DNA from: Bradyrhizobium sp. CB3481
GTDB taxonomy: Bacteria; Pseudomonadota; Alphaproteobacteria; Rhizobiales; Xanthobacteraceae
Reading direction: 5' to 3'
DNA: 64,000 bases
Assembly (NCBI RefSeq): GCF_029714305.1
Contig: NZ_CP121647.1
Location: 6,592,501 to 6,656,500, forward strand
Of the stretch, positions 1 through 8,229 are shown in pieces (the stretch's first letter is position 1; every line of letters starts with the position of its first letter). The notes beneath the pieces were generated by a model. The model was given only the letters and a program-made list of their open reading frames with translations. It did no database searches and was not told where the DNA came from. The position numbers and the translations under genes are program-made.

Positions 1-149
1 TTTGTTGTAAGGACCCTTGCCTTCACGAACTCGTCGCTTGCGCATCCCCTGAAAATTTGAGCATGGACGGGGCGCGCGGCGGCCTTTGCCGCCCGCGTCC
101 GAAGTCCAACAACAAACCTGCCTGCCAGAAGCGATGGGGGAAATTCTAG
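1..149. other. Intergenic region upstream of the first gene
   Basis: No gene is supported here. A GC-rich hairpin (GGCGGC, loop CTTT, GCCGCC) lies near 82-98 without a following T-run. Frame 1 is open from base 1 to a TGA at 58-60, so the last 19 codons of an upstream gene cannot be excluded, but nothing in that peptide is recognisable. A purine-rich ribosome binding site (GGGGGAA) precedes the ATG at 150. Confidence 0.4.
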
Positions 150-842
150 ATGCTCAAATTCTATTTCAACGGATCGCCGAACCCGACCAAGGTCGCGCTG
201 TTCCTCGAGGAAGCCGGCCTCGCCTATGAGCCGGTCGCCGTGGACACCCGCAAGGGCGACCAGTTCACGCCGGAATATCTCGCCATCAATCCGAACGCCA
301 AGGTGCCCGCGATCGATGACGACGGCGTCAAGGTGTTCGATAGCAACGCCATCCTGCTCTATCTCGCCGAAAAGACCGGCAAGTTCCTCCCCTCCAACAC
401 GCCGCAAAACCGCGCGCAGACGCTCTCCTGGCTGATGTTCGTGGCGACTGGCCTCGGGCCGTATTCGGGACAGGCGGTGCACTTCAAGCATTTTGCGCCG
501 AAGGACCAGAACCACGACTACGCCCATAACCGCTACCAGTTCGAGGCGCAGCGCCATTATGCGATCCTCAACGATCACCTTGCCGGCCGCAAATACATGG
601 TCGGCGACAGCTACAGCATCGTCGACATGGCGTTGTGGGGCTGGGCGCGGATGGCCGCCTTCGTGATGGGCGAGGATGTCGCGGCGAAATATCCCAACGT
701 TAAACGGCTGGTCGACGAGATCTCGGCCCGTCCTGCCGCCGCCAAGGCGATCGCCCTGAAGGATAACTTCAAGTTCAAGGCCGAGATGGACGACGAAGCT
801 AGAGGCAACATGTTCAAGCACATGAAGGTGAAGGCCGCCTGA
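150..842 (+). CDS. Glutathione S-transferase family protein
   Basis: A 230-residue two-domain GST. The thioredoxin-fold N-terminal domain (about residues 1-80) starts with a short beta strand and FNGSPNPTKV, and carries the family's cis-proline signature in NPNAKVPAI followed by the glutathione-contacting DSNAIL segment. The all-helical C-terminal domain follows, with the typical N-capping YSIVDMALWGW motif. The pattern resembles bacterial YfcG/Nu-like GSTs, which act on disulfides or conjugate small electrophiles with glutathione in the cytoplasm; the substrate cannot be read from sequence. It stands alone, with a purine-rich Shine-Dalgarno before the ATG and an inverted repeat element just downstream. 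Confidence 0.9.
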   Translation: MLKFYFNGSPNPTKVALFLEEAGLAYEPVAVDTRKGDQFTPEYLAINPNAKVPAIDDDGVKVFDSNAILLYLAEKTGKFLPSNTPQNRAQTLSWLMFVATGLGPYSGQAVHFKHFAPKDQNHDYAHNRYQFEAQRHYAILNDHLAGRKYMVGDSYSIVDMALWGWARMAAFVMGEDVAAKYPNVKRLVDEISARPAAAKAIALKDNFKFKAEMDDEARGNMFKHMKVKAA

Positions 843-861
843 TCAGGCCAGCACCGAAGCC

Positions 862-956
862 TGTAGGGTGGGCAAAGGCGCAATGTGCCGTGCCCACCTT
901 TCTTTTTGCAGCATGTTTCGAAGATGGTGGGCACGCTTTGCTCTGCCCACCCTACA
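862..956. repeat. Intergenic inverted repeat, TGTAGGGTGGGCA family
   Basis: The element begins TGTAGGGTGGGCA at 862 and ends with its reverse complement TGCCCACCCTACA at 956. An inner pair, CGTGCCCACC and GGTGGGCACG, folds inside it. The same outer word recurs at 3041 and a degenerate right end at 3217-3240. It sits between a + strand and a - strand gene and may form a bidirectional hairpin. Confidence 0.8.
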
Positions 957-984
957 ACCCCGGCTCCGCTGGCGTCTCCAAGAC

Positions 985-1419
985 TCAAACGGCGACGGCG
1001 ACCTTCCGCTCGGCGGGGAACGGCCCGAGCACACGCTCGACCAGCGCAGAGTCGCAATATTCCTTGATTTCCTTGATCTTGCCGTTCTCGATCCGCCAGA
1101 TCATGCAGTACTGATTATTGTAGCGCTCGCCTCGCTTGGTGACGTTGTCGCCGCGCGCTTCAACCACGACATAATCGCCCTCCGCGATGAAGTTGAATGC
1201 GTGGGTCCGCGGCCGCGTCGCGGCGAGCTGCGAGCGCAGATGCCCGAGCAGGCCATTGTTGACGGCGTCGCGGCCCTTGAATTCCCCCGACCAGGAATAT
1301 TCGCCGGTGACGATCCAGACGATATCCTCGGCGAGATTGTCGAGGAAGGTTGTTCCACTGCCGTTCGCTGAATCTGCATAGATCTGCTGCACCAGTTTCT
1401 TGTTGTCGGCTGTGCTCAT
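985..1419 (-). CDS. NTF2/SnoaL-like family protein
   Basis: A 144-residue single-domain protein of the nuclear transport factor 2-like superfamily. The pattern is an N-terminal helix (KKLVQQIYADSANG), then FLDNLAEDIVWIVTGE, a strand with W-S-G-E-F-K-G-R-D, and a sheet ending QYCMIWRIENGKIKEIKEYCD, where the ENGKI.EI.EY hairpin is typical of SnoaL-like proteins. Members are cone-shaped alpha+beta barrels used as small hydrolases, isomerases or ligand-binding proteins; no specific reaction can be assigned. GGAGAAAATCC precedes the ATG. It lies just downstream of the carboxymuconolactone decarboxylase on the same strand (52 bp gap), so the two are probably co-transcribed. Confidence 0.85.
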   Translation of the reverse strand: MSTADNKKLVQQIYADSANGSGTTFLDNLAEDIVWIVTGEYSWSGEFKGRDAVNNGLLGHLRSQLAATRPRTHAFNFIAEGDYVVVEARGDNVTKRGERYNNQYCMIWRIENGKIKEIKEYCDSALVERVLGPFPAERKVAVAV

Positions 1420-1471
1420 GGATTTTCTCCGTTGTTGAAATGATGAGGCCGCGCTCCGCGGCCGGTGAACG

Positions 1472-2029
1472 TCACGCGGCCGGAAACGGCCGGCAGATTT
1501 CGGGCTCGGGCGGCAGGCGCAGGCCGTTGGCGAGATAGCCGACGGTCCGGTAGTAGCCGGCGAGCATCAGCAGTTCGAGGATGGCTTCATCGGCGAATGC
1601 CGCCTGCAGAGCGGGCCACAATTCGTCGCTGATGTCGCAGCTGTCATGCAGTTCGTCGGCGAGACGGATCAGCAGCGCATCATTGGCTTCCCAGCAGGCG
1701 CTGTCGGCATCGCCATGCACCGTCGCGTTGATCTGTTCTTCGGTCAGCCCTGCTTCGTCGGCAAAATAATGGACGCGCATGCCCCATTCATATTGGCAGC
1801 CGCAGCGCGCGGTCACCCGATGCAGCAGCACCTCGCGCTGCCGGAGGCTCAGCTTCATTCCCGGCATATAACCCGGCGCGCCGCGAATGAAGCGCTCGAA
1901 CAGCTCGGGATGGCGCGCCAGCGTGGTGAACAGGCGAAACGGCGGCATCCAGGATCGCGGCATGCGATCGAAGGCGGCCTGAACCTTGTCGGGATAAGGT
2001 GCCGTTGCCGGCACCACACGTGCAGTCAT
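1472..2029 (-). CDS. Carboxymuconolactone decarboxylase family protein
   Basis: A 185-residue AhpD/CMD-like protein. The family core is LRQREVLLHRVTARCGCQYEWGMRVHYFADEAG, with the cysteines and the E-W...H arrangement characteristic of CMD/alkylhydroperoxidase-like folds (about residues 60-100). Such proteins are small all-helical oligomers acting either as gamma-carboxymuconolactone decarboxylases or as peroxidase-like enzymes; this one looks like the stand-alone oxidoreductase-like branch rather than the aromatic-pathway enzyme. It diverges from a LysR regulator whose start is 92 bp away, so that regulator is the likely controller. Ribosome binding site weak. Confidence 0.85.
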   Translation of the reverse strand: MTARVVPATAPYPDKVQAAFDRMPRSWMPPFRLFTTLARHPELFERFIRGAPGYMPGMKLSLRQREVLLHRVTARCGCQYEWGMRVHYFADEAGLTEEQINATVHGDADSACWEANDALLIRLADELHDSCDISDELWPALQAAFADEAILELLMLAGYYRTVGYLANGLRLPPEPEICRPFPAA

Positions 2030-2099
2030 GCGGATTTGTCTCGGTGTTGCGGATGCTCGCGATCATCCGCCGGATTTCCTCATTCTTCCAATCGATAGA

Positions 2100-2116
2100 G
2101 AATATAGTATATATTC
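2100..2116. promoter_or_regulatory. Inverted repeat in the LysR/CMD divergent promoter
   Basis: A perfect inverted repeat, GAATATA, spacer GTA, TATATTC, lies 6 bp before the LysR ATG and 71 bp before the CMD start. It is AT-rich in a GC-rich background and matches the T-N11-A spacing logic of LysR operators only loosely. Autorepression of the lysR gene plus control of the divergent gene is the inference. Confidence 0.5.
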
Positions 2117-2121
2117 GCTCC

Positions 2122-3045
2122 ATGAATTTGAATTCGCTTGACCTCAATCTCCTGGTCGCGCTCGACGCGCTGCTCCGCGAAGCCAATGTCAGCCGGGCCG
2201 CGATGCGGATCGGGCTGTCGCAGCCAGCGGCGAGCCATGCGCTGCAGCGGCTGCGCGACCTGATCGGCGATCCCCTGCTGGTGCGGACCGGCGCGCGCAT
2301 GGAGCTGACGCCGCGCGCACAGGCGCTGCGCGCGCCGCTGGCGCAGACGCTGGATCAGGTGCGCTCCCTGTTCGTTCCCGACGATTTCGACGCGGCGCGA
2401 AGCGAGCGGCAGTTTCGCCTGATGATGCCGGATCTGGCGGTCGAGCTGTTGATGCCGCCGCTAATGGCGAAGATCACAAAACTGGCGCCGAATGTGCGGA
2501 TCGACGTGGTGCCGTGGCGGGGCCCTGCGATCTTCACCACCGAATTCGCCCGCACCATCGATCTCGTGATCTCGATCGGCAACGCCTTCACCGGCTTCCA
2601 CCGGCAGCGGCTCTACACCGACAGCGACGCCCTCGCCGTCCGGCGCGGGCACCCCGCCGGCGTGAAGCTGAAGCGGATCGAGAACTTTCTCGATGCGCGC
2701 CACGTCGCAGTGGTGATCCGCGGCCAGAGCGACGATTTGATCGACATGTGGCTGCGCCCCAAGGGCATCGAGCGGCGGATTGCCCTCGTCGTACCCGGCT
2801 ATATCGAGGCGCTGCATGTCGCCGCGCGCACCGACCTCGTCGCCTTCGTGCCGCGCCGCCTGATCGCAGCGCTCAGCAAGCAATTATCGCTCGCCACGGT
2901 GACGCCGCCGCTCGACCCCGGAATCGACGAGCAGCACATGTTCTACCCGACCCGCGCCCAGATGGACCCCGGCTCGATCTGGCTGCGCAACATCATGCTA
3001 GGCATCGGCCGCGAGATGGAACGGGCTACAAGGAAGGTGCTGTAG
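2122..3045 (+). CDS. LysR family transcriptional regulator
   Basis: A 307-residue LysR regulator. The winged helix-turn-helix occupies about residues 1-65 (LDLNLLVALDALL, VSRAAMRIGLSQPAASHALQRLRDLIGDPLLVRTG), followed by the linker helix and a periplasmic-binding-like effector domain to the C-terminus. The N-terminal MNLNSLDLNLLVALDALL wording is that of the NodD/NahR-like branch. I start it at the ATG at 2122; the frame is open 123 bp further upstream but that part covers the divergent promoter and reads as non-coding. Effector unknown; its target is probably the divergent CMD/NTF2 pair. Confidence 0.92.
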   Translation: MNLNSLDLNLLVALDALLREANVSRAAMRIGLSQPAASHALQRLRDLIGDPLLVRTGARMELTPRAQALRAPLAQTLDQVRSLFVPDDFDAARSERQFRLMMPDLAVELLMPPLMAKITKLAPNVRIDVVPWRGPAIFTTEFARTIDLVISIGNAFTGFHRQRLYTDSDALAVRRGHPAGVKLKRIENFLDARHVAVVIRGQSDDLIDMWLRPKGIERRIALVVPGYIEALHVAARTDLVAFVPRRLIAALSKQLSLATVTPPLDPGIDEQHMFYPTRAQMDPGSIWLRNIMLGIGREMERATRKVL

Positions 3046-3240
3046 GGTGGGCAAAGCGAAGCGTGCCCACCGATCTTTGCGCCGAAACGATATGCCAGAC
3101 CTCATCCTGAGGAGCACGCGTCAGCGTGCGTCTCGAAGGATGAATGGCACCGGCGGGGGCCACATGGTTCGAGACGGCGCTGACGCGCCTCCTCACCATG
3201 AGGTTTAAGAGCCGTTGGTGGGCACGTCGCTACGCCCAAC
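3041..3240. repeat. Composite intergenic repeat (outer TGTAGGGTGGGCA element with an inner palindrome)
   Basis: The left end TGTAGGGTGGGCAAAG at 3041 overlaps the LysR stop codon, and a degenerate right end (GGTGGGCACGTCGC...) finishes at 3240. Between them, 3100-3203 is a second inverted repeat: CCTCATCCTGAGGAGC... at the left and ...CCTCCTCACCATGAGG at the right, with GTCTCGAA/TTCGAGAC inner arms. The arrangement looks like one element inserted in another. Confidence 0.7.
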
Positions 3241-3249
3241 TCCACGACA

Positions 3250-3867
3250 TCAGCGCTTCAAATCCGCCAGCACCTTCTGCACGGCCGGCCGCTCTTCCAT
3301 CCGCCTGCGGTGGGCCGCCACCTTCGGTAGGCCAGCGAGATCGACGCCGTCGCCTTCGAGCCAGCCGGAGATGGTGTAGAGATAGGGATCGCAGATCGTG
3401 AACTGCTCGCCCATCACCCACGGCCCTTTCAGCATGTCGCGCTCGATCAGCGCGAAGCTGGCGGCCATGGTTTCCGGCACCTTGCGCTTCATGTCGACAA
3501 ACGAGGTTTCCTCGACCGCCCAGCGATAGCCGCGCATCTTGTGCGCATGATTGACGTGCACCGTCGAGCAGAGATAGCTGTTGAACGACTGCGCCTGAGC
3601 AAACGCGAAGGAATCTTCAGGCGCCAGGTTCGCTTGCGGAAAGCTGCTAGCGATGAAGGCGAGGATCGCCGGCGTCTCGGTCAGCGTGCCGCGGTCCGTT
3701 ACCAGCACCGGCACCCGCCCCTTCGGATTGATCGCAAGATATTCTGCCGTGGTCTGCTGGCTGTTCTTGAAGTCGAGCCGTTCCGCCGTGTAGGCGGCGC
3801 CCGCCTCTTCGAGTGCGATATGCGAAGCCAGCGCGCAGGTGCCGGGGGCGGTGTAAAGCTTGAACAT
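3250..3867 (-). CDS. Glutathione S-transferase family protein
   Basis: A 205-residue GST: FKLYTAPGTCALASHIALEEAG at the N-terminus (a Ser/Cys in the TxPGTCA position typical of bacterial beta-class GSTs), then NPKGRVPVLVTDRGTLTETPAIL with the cis-proline and the T-E-T-P glutathione site, and an all-helical C-terminal domain with FTICDPYLY. Beta-class GSTs use the N-terminal cysteine in mixed disulfides with glutathione and detoxify electrophiles. I place the start at the ATG at 3867 because GAGGAT lies 6 bp before it; an in-frame ATG 12 bp upstream has no such site. Confidence 0.9.
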   Translation of the reverse strand: MFKLYTAPGTCALASHIALEEAGAAYTAERLDFKNSQQTTAEYLAINPKGRVPVLVTDRGTLTETPAILAFIASSFPQANLAPEDSFAFAQAQSFNSYLCSTVHVNHAHKMRGYRWAVEETSFVDMKRKVPETMAASFALIERDMLKGPWVMGEQFTICDPYLYTISGWLEGDGVDLAGLPKVAAHRRRMEERPAVQKVLADLKR

Positions 3868-3951
3868 GGCGATCCTCATGGGGGAAAGCCGGACGTTACC
3901 GGCACGCCCCCTTCCCGTCCACCCCCGGCGGGTGGAGTGCCCGCGCGCGGT

Positions 3952-4428
3952 TCAACCCGCCCGCGGCTGCAGCCTGCCCTCGATATAGACGCTGACGATC
4001 GTATCATCAGGGGGATAATGCTCGGGCGCCACCGCCGTGAGCTGCGCCTGAATGCATTTCCACGCGTTGTTCTCGAACAGATAGGTGTCGGTGTACGTGG
4101 TCATGCCGGTCACCTCGCTGCCGTCGCGGCGGCGGGTGCATTTATTGGTGGAACGGACGAGCGCAATATCGCCGATCACCGAGATGAGTTCGTCGCGGAC
4201 GTCCCAATAGACGATGACCTCTGGGTCGAACGCGGTCGCCCAGTATTTCAGATAGGTCGCGCGGTCCGAGCGCTGGCCCGTGGGCCAGATGTTGATGAAG
4301 TCGGGGTGCAGAATGGCGTCGTGCGACGCCACATCATTGGTCACGAAATTATGGATGAAGCGGGCATTTAGCGCACGCAATTCGTCCATTACGGCAGCCG
4401 ATTGATGATCACGCAAGGCGGTTTGCAT
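3952..4428 (-). CDS. NTF2/SnoaL-like family protein
   Basis: A 158-residue NTF2-like protein: helix RALNARFIHNFVTNDVASHDAILHPDFINIWPTG, then YLKYWATAF, and the sheet VRSTNKCTRRRDGSEVTGMTTYTDTYLFENNAWKCIQAQLTAV, the usual DUF4440-like end. Function within the superfamily cannot be fixed. The start at 4428 has AGGAG 8 bp upstream; an alternative ATG at 4446 overlaps the upstream regulator gene by 4 bp (ATGA). Either way it is translated from the same transcript as the MmyB-like regulator and is probably its target or partner. Confidence 0.82.
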   Translation of the reverse strand: MQTALRDHQSAAVMDELRALNARFIHNFVTNDVASHDAILHPDFINIWPTGQRSDRATYLKYWATAFDPEVIVYWDVRDELISVIGDIALVRSTNKCTRRRDGSEVTGMTTYTDTYLFENNAWKCIQAQLTAVAPEHYPPDDTIVSVYIEGRLQPRAG

Positions 4429-4442
4429 CTTGATTTCTCCTG

Positions 4443-5264
4443 TCATTGAGCCATCTGGCGCGCCTTTTCGGCGGTCGCATCGTCAGCCGGAAAGAAGCAC
4501 TCGATCTTGATCTGCTGCAGCGCCGCATCCGTCGGCATTGCCAGCGTCGTGAAGGTGGAGAAGAAGCAAAGGCGATAGTCGCCCTTCGCCAGCTGCATCG
4601 TCATCACAGGCGAAGATGGCGGATGCCGCGGCAGCCGCCAGTCGGCCGACAGCCCGGGATAGGCCATGATCTCATCGAGCAGCGCCGCCGCGGCGCGGCT
4701 GCCCTGCGCGACGTCGCGGTGCAATATCTGGATCAATTGCCGCGCGAACTCATCCCAGTTCAACATGAACTGCCGCAGGCCCTTTGGATGAAACACGGCG
4801 TGCATGGCATTGTCGGCAAGGCCGTTTTCCATCTCGTATGAATCTCTGAAAGGCTTGAGCAGGCGCGCCGAACCCTGGTTGCGCATCCGAACGTCCCAAT
4901 GCCCGTCGATGACGATCCCCGGATACGGCTCCTGCTGCCTCAACATGAAATCGAGCGCCTGCCGCACCGGCTGCAGGTTCTCAGCGGCCAGCCCCTTGTC
5001 GCCATAGGGCGGCACGAAACCGGCCGCAACATGCAGGGCATTGCGCTCCTCGAGCGGCAGGTCGAGCGCGCTGCCGAGCAGTTGCACCATCTCGCGGCTC
5101 GGCTGCGACCGGCCGGTTTCCAGAAAGCACAGATGCCGGGCCGATACGTTGGCGTCCACCGCCAGCTCGATCTGGGTCAGCCGGCGTACGCCGCGCCAAT
5201 GCTTCAAGAGCCGGCTGAATTGCCCGGCCGGGATTTCGTGCGAATTGGTGTCTGAAGCGGCCAT
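4443..5264 (-). CDS. XRE family regulator with MmyB-like ligand-binding domain
   Basis: A 273-residue regulator. Residues about 12-70 form an XRE helix-turn-helix (FSRLLKHWRGVRRLTQIELAVDANVSARHLCFLETGRSQPSREMVQLLGSAL), followed by LPLEERNALHVAAGFVPPY and then an MmyB-type ligand-binding domain with its typical PYPGIVIDGHWDVRMRNQGSARLL and a late YRLCFFSTFTTLAMPTDAALQQIKIECFFPAD stretch. MmyB-like domains bind small, often fatty-acid-like ligands in a PAS-like fold. Single-gene family regulator, in operon with the NTF2-like gene downstream; divergent from another NTF2-like gene, which it may also control. Confidence 0.9.
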   Translation of the reverse strand: MAASDTNSHEIPAGQFSRLLKHWRGVRRLTQIELAVDANVSARHLCFLETGRSQPSREMVQLLGSALDLPLEERNALHVAAGFVPPYGDKGLAAENLQPVRQALDFMLRQQEPYPGIVIDGHWDVRMRNQGSARLLKPFRDSYEMENGLADNAMHAVFHPKGLRQFMLNWDEFARQLIQILHRDVAQGSRAAAALLDEIMAYPGLSADWRLPRHPPSSPVMTMQLAKGDYRLCFFSTFTTLAMPTDAALQQIKIECFFPADDATAEKARQMAQ

Positions 5265-5378
5265 GACGACAATCTAGACCATCGCATCGGATCAGCAATT
5301 ACCTCTGATGTAAGTGACGAGCAGCACAATTCCCTGCAGAGTGAAGGTGATAGACGCCGAAATTCAGGGACAGCATGG

Positions 5379-5753
5379 ATGGACAAGAACGCAATTACGA
5401 AGACTGTGACGCAGTACATGGCGGCGTGGAACGAGCCTGATGATAGGACGAGACGCGCCCTGCTCGCGCAATGCTGGAGCGATGACGGTGTCTATCTCGA
5501 TCCGAACGTCTCGCTGGCTGGGCGCGACGCGCTGGCGGCGAAGATCGGCGAGGTCATGGCGGGCCGACCCGGCGCGCGGCTGGAATTCATGAGCGGTATC
5601 GACGTGCATCACAACATGGTCCGCTTCCTCTGGCGTCTGGTGCGCCCGGACGGAACAAGCGGCGCCACCTCGATCGATTTCGGCGAGATCGGCCCCGACG
5701 GAAGGCTGGTCAGGATCGTCGGCTTCTTCGGCCCGGCCCCGTCACTTCCGTAA
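5379..5753 (+). CDS. NTF2/SnoaL-like family protein
   Basis: A 124-residue small NTF2-like protein, third of its superfamily within 5 kb. It shows the helix ITKTVTQYMAAWNEPDDRTRRALLAQCWSDDGVYLDP, then the G-R-D-A-L turn, GARLEFMSGIDVHHNMVRFLWRLV and a final DGRLVRIVGFFGP strand. The W-x-E-P.....R..LL...W..DG.Y.DP pattern is widespread in uncharacterised SnoaL-like proteins. Divergent from the MmyB-like regulator (114 bp between starts), which is the obvious candidate regulator. Reaction unknown. Confidence 0.83.
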   Translation: MDKNAITKTVTQYMAAWNEPDDRTRRALLAQCWSDDGVYLDPNVSLAGRDALAAKIGEVMAGRPGARLEFMSGIDVHHNMVRFLWRLVRPDGTSGATSIDFGEIGPDGRLVRIVGFFGPAPSLP

Positions 5754-5846
5754 ATCACTGGGGCTGTGAAGGACTTCCACCCGCCTTCGCAGTTGCCCAC
5801 TGCCCTCCCTCATGCCATGACGCCCTGATAGCAATAGGGGCGTACC

Positions 5847-7133
5847 ATGACGGTTCTCATCGCGGGCGGCGGCATCGGCGGGCTGACACTGGCGCTCAGC
5901 CTGCATCAGATCGGTGTTAAGGCGAAAGTGTTCGAAAGCGTGCCGGAGCTGCGACCGCTCGGCGTCGGCATCAACGTGCTGCCGCATGCGGTGCGCGAAT
6001 TGATCGAGCTCGGCCTGCATGATGCGCTCGACGCGGCGGCCGTCCGCACCAAGGAGCTCGCCTATTTCTCCAAGCACGGCAAGCCGATCTGGAGCGAGCC
6101 GCGCGGCATCGAGGCCGGCTACAAGTGGCCGCAATTCTCGATCCATCGCGGCACGCTGCAGCAGATCCTGCTCGACGCTGCGGTCGCGCGATTGGGAAAA
6201 GAGAATATCCTGACCAGCCACCACCTCACTGGCTGGACTGAGACCGAAAGCGGCATCCGCGCCGAATTCATCGACAAGGCGACCGGTCAATCGAAAGGTC
6301 ACTACGAGGGCACGCTGCTGATCGCGGCCGACGGCATCCATTCGGCGGTGCGCGAAAAGCTCTATCCCAACGAAGGCCCGCCGATCTGGAACGGACGCAT
6401 CCTGTGGCGCGGCATCACCGACAGCGACGCCTTCCTGTCCGGCCGCACCATGATCATGGCCGGCCACGAGATCCTGAAATTCGTCTGCTATCCGATCTCG
6501 AAACAGACCGACAGCGCCGGCAAGTTCAGGATCAACTGGGTGGCCGAGCGGCACATGCCGCCGACCTATCAATGGCGGCGCGAGGACTACAACCGGACCG
6601 CCAGGCTTGAAGAGTTTCTGCCGTGGTTCAAGGACTGGAAGTTCGACTGGCTCGACGTGCCCGGCCTGATCGAGAACTGCCCGCACGCCTATGAATATCC
6701 GCTGGTCGACCGCGATCCGATCCCGCAATGGACCTTCGGCCGCGTCACGCTGATGGGCGACGCCGCCCATCCGATGTACCCGATCGGCTCCAATGGCGCC
6801 TCGCAAGCCATTCTCGACGCGCGCGTCATCACCCGCGAAATTCTCGCAAAGGGCACGACGGGCGCCGCGCTCGTGGCCTATGAAGCTGAGCGGCGGCCGG
6901 CGACGACGGACCTCGTGATGCTCAACCGCCGCAACGGTCCCGAGCAGGTGATGCAGATGGTCGAAGAGCGCGCGCCCAATGGTTTTGTCGTCGTCACCGA
7001 CGTGCTGTCGCTTAAGGAGCTGGAAGACATCGCCGCCAATTACAAGCGCGTCGCCGGCTTCCAGGTCGAAGGCCTCAACGCCAAGCCGCCGATCGTCCAG
7101 CTCACGCGGGAAGCGCCGCAGGCCGCGGGCTAG
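5847..7133 (+). CDS. FAD-dependent aromatic-type monooxygenase
   Basis: A 428-residue group A flavoprotein monooxygenase (PHBH fold). The N-terminal Rossmann fingerprint is VLIAGGGIGGLTLALSL; a central DGIHSAVRE corresponds to the DG motif that binds FAD and NAD(P)H; the second FAD motif is GDAAHPMYPIGSNGASQAILDA near residue 305. Such enzymes hydroxylate aromatic or similar substrates with NAD(P)H and O2. The wording is that of the 'flavin-dependent oxidoreductase' group near salicylate hydroxylases; the substrate is not assignable. Its last 32 bp overlap the convergent thioesterase gene. Confidence 0.9.
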   Translation: MTVLIAGGGIGGLTLALSLHQIGVKAKVFESVPELRPLGVGINVLPHAVRELIELGLHDALDAAAVRTKELAYFSKHGKPIWSEPRGIEAGYKWPQFSIHRGTLQQILLDAAVARLGKENILTSHHLTGWTETESGIRAEFIDKATGQSKGHYEGTLLIAADGIHSAVREKLYPNEGPPIWNGRILWRGITDSDAFLSGRTMIMAGHEILKFVCYPISKQTDSAGKFRINWVAERHMPPTYQWRREDYNRTARLEEFLPWFKDWKFDWLDVPGLIENCPHAYEYPLVDRDPIPQWTFGRVTLMGDAAHPMYPIGSNGASQAILDARVITREILAKGTTGAALVAYEAERRPATTDLVMLNRRNGPEQVMQMVEERAPNGFVVVTDVLSLKELEDIAANYKRVAGFQVEGLNAKPPIVQLTREAPQAAG

Positions 7134-7557
7134 CGGCAGGAGCGATCGCCTTCGCGGTCTCGACCAGCCGTGCGCTGGTGGTGGCGGTCGCCAGCAGCGT
7201 GCCGTCCTCGGCGGTCAGCCGCCCCTCCACGAAGGCGACGGTCCTGCCGAGCTGGGTGACCTTCGCTTCGCCGGTGATCGGTCCGGGCCTTGCCGGCGCC
7301 AGGAAATTCACCGTCAGGCTGATGGTCGCGGTGTAGAGCCTGCCCTCGGTCATAACGAACACAGCCGGTCCCATCGTGTCGTCGAGCATCGCCGAGAGAA
7401 TACCGCCCTGCACGAAGCCCGCGGGATTGCAAAAGTCCCGCTTGCCGTCGAAGCCGATGCGGATCCAGCCGTCTGCCGGGCGAGCATCGAGCACATGCCA
7501 GCCAAGCAGCCGGGAAGATGGTGGTGGGGTGAGCTTGTCGAGGGCGGTCGCGATCAT
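7102..7557 (-). CDS. PaaI family thioesterase (hotdog fold)
   Basis: A 151-residue hotdog-fold protein. The signature NPAGFVQGGILSAMLDDTMGPAVFV has the Gly-Gly turn and the Asp on the long central helix that PaaI/4HBT-type acyl-CoA thioesterases use for catalysis. The following TATISLTVNFLAPARPGPITGEAKVTQLGRTVAFVEGRLTAEDGTLLATATTSARLV is the normal strand pattern. Start chosen at the ATG at 7557, which has AAGGAGG 5 bp upstream; a GTG 21 bp earlier is in frame. It probably hydrolyses an aromatic or short acyl-CoA. Convergent with the monooxygenase gene. Confidence 0.88.
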   Translation of the reverse strand: MIATALDKLTPPPSSRLLGWHVLDARPADGWIRIGFDGKRDFCNPAGFVQGGILSAMLDDTMGPAVFVMTEGRLYTATISLTVNFLAPARPGPITGEAKVTQLGRTVAFVEGRLTAEDGTLLATATTSARLVETAKAIAPAASPRPAALPA

Positions 7558-7835
7558 GGGAACCTCCTTGAGGCTCACCTCCTAGCGCAACCCTGCTGCC
7601 AGCATGGTGTCAGCATGCAGCCCAGCTCGCTGCCGGCGTCCGCTTCAATTTCGATCGTTTCCAAAATTCGAGGCTGGTGTCCGCGCCGCATCCCGGTTAG
7701 GAGATCCCCGCTGCGCCATCGCGCACCGTAAGCGTCTCACGTCAGGCAACGCATTCAACCGGTCGGCTCGACCGAAGTGGAATGCATCATGCACGCCGTT
7801 CGTGATCGACCCGCCGAAATTCCCTGGAGTGATAT

Positions 7836-8102
7836 ATGACACCCTCTCCTGCTCCGCGCCGGAGCAAATTGCCTGCGCGTTACGCGGCGTTCGTGATGCC
7901 GCTGGTGTTGTCGGTGCTGATGACCTTCGTGGTCTCCGCGATCTCAACCTTGCGAAGTCTCGGCCCGACGCCGGCTTTCATCGCGACGTGGCCCGCCACA
8001 TGGGGCATTTCGTGGCTGGTGGCGTTCCCGGTCTTGCTGGCGGTGTTGCCGCTGGTGCGCAAAATCGTGGCGCTCGCCGTTGAGGCGCCAAGCTCCAGCT
8101 AG
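7836..8102 (+). CDS. DUF2798 domain-containing small membrane protein
   Basis: An 88-residue protein with two transmembrane helices: YAAFVMPLVLSVLMTFVVSAISTLRSLG and TWGISWLVAFPVLLAVLPLVRKIV. The arrangement, with STLR between helices and W...SW.VAFP..L...P..R, matches the DUF2798 family, whose function is unknown. GGAG sits 6 bp before the ATG. The 257 bp in front hold no other supported gene. It stands alone; no regulatory element is evident. Confidence 0.85.
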   Translation: MTPSPAPRRSKLPARYAAFVMPLVLSVLMTFVVSAISTLRSLGPTPAFIATWPATWGISWLVAFPVLLAVLPLVRKIVALAVEAPSSS

Positions 8103-8229
8103 GCCGCAACTCGCAAAGCTAGGCAGGCCCGCAGAAACTTCGCGTCAGATCAGAGGTGCTCGCCTTCAGGATGTGAACAGCGCCGGCACAGCCCTTGATT
8201 TTGTGCGATATGCGTGGTAGCTACGCTTC

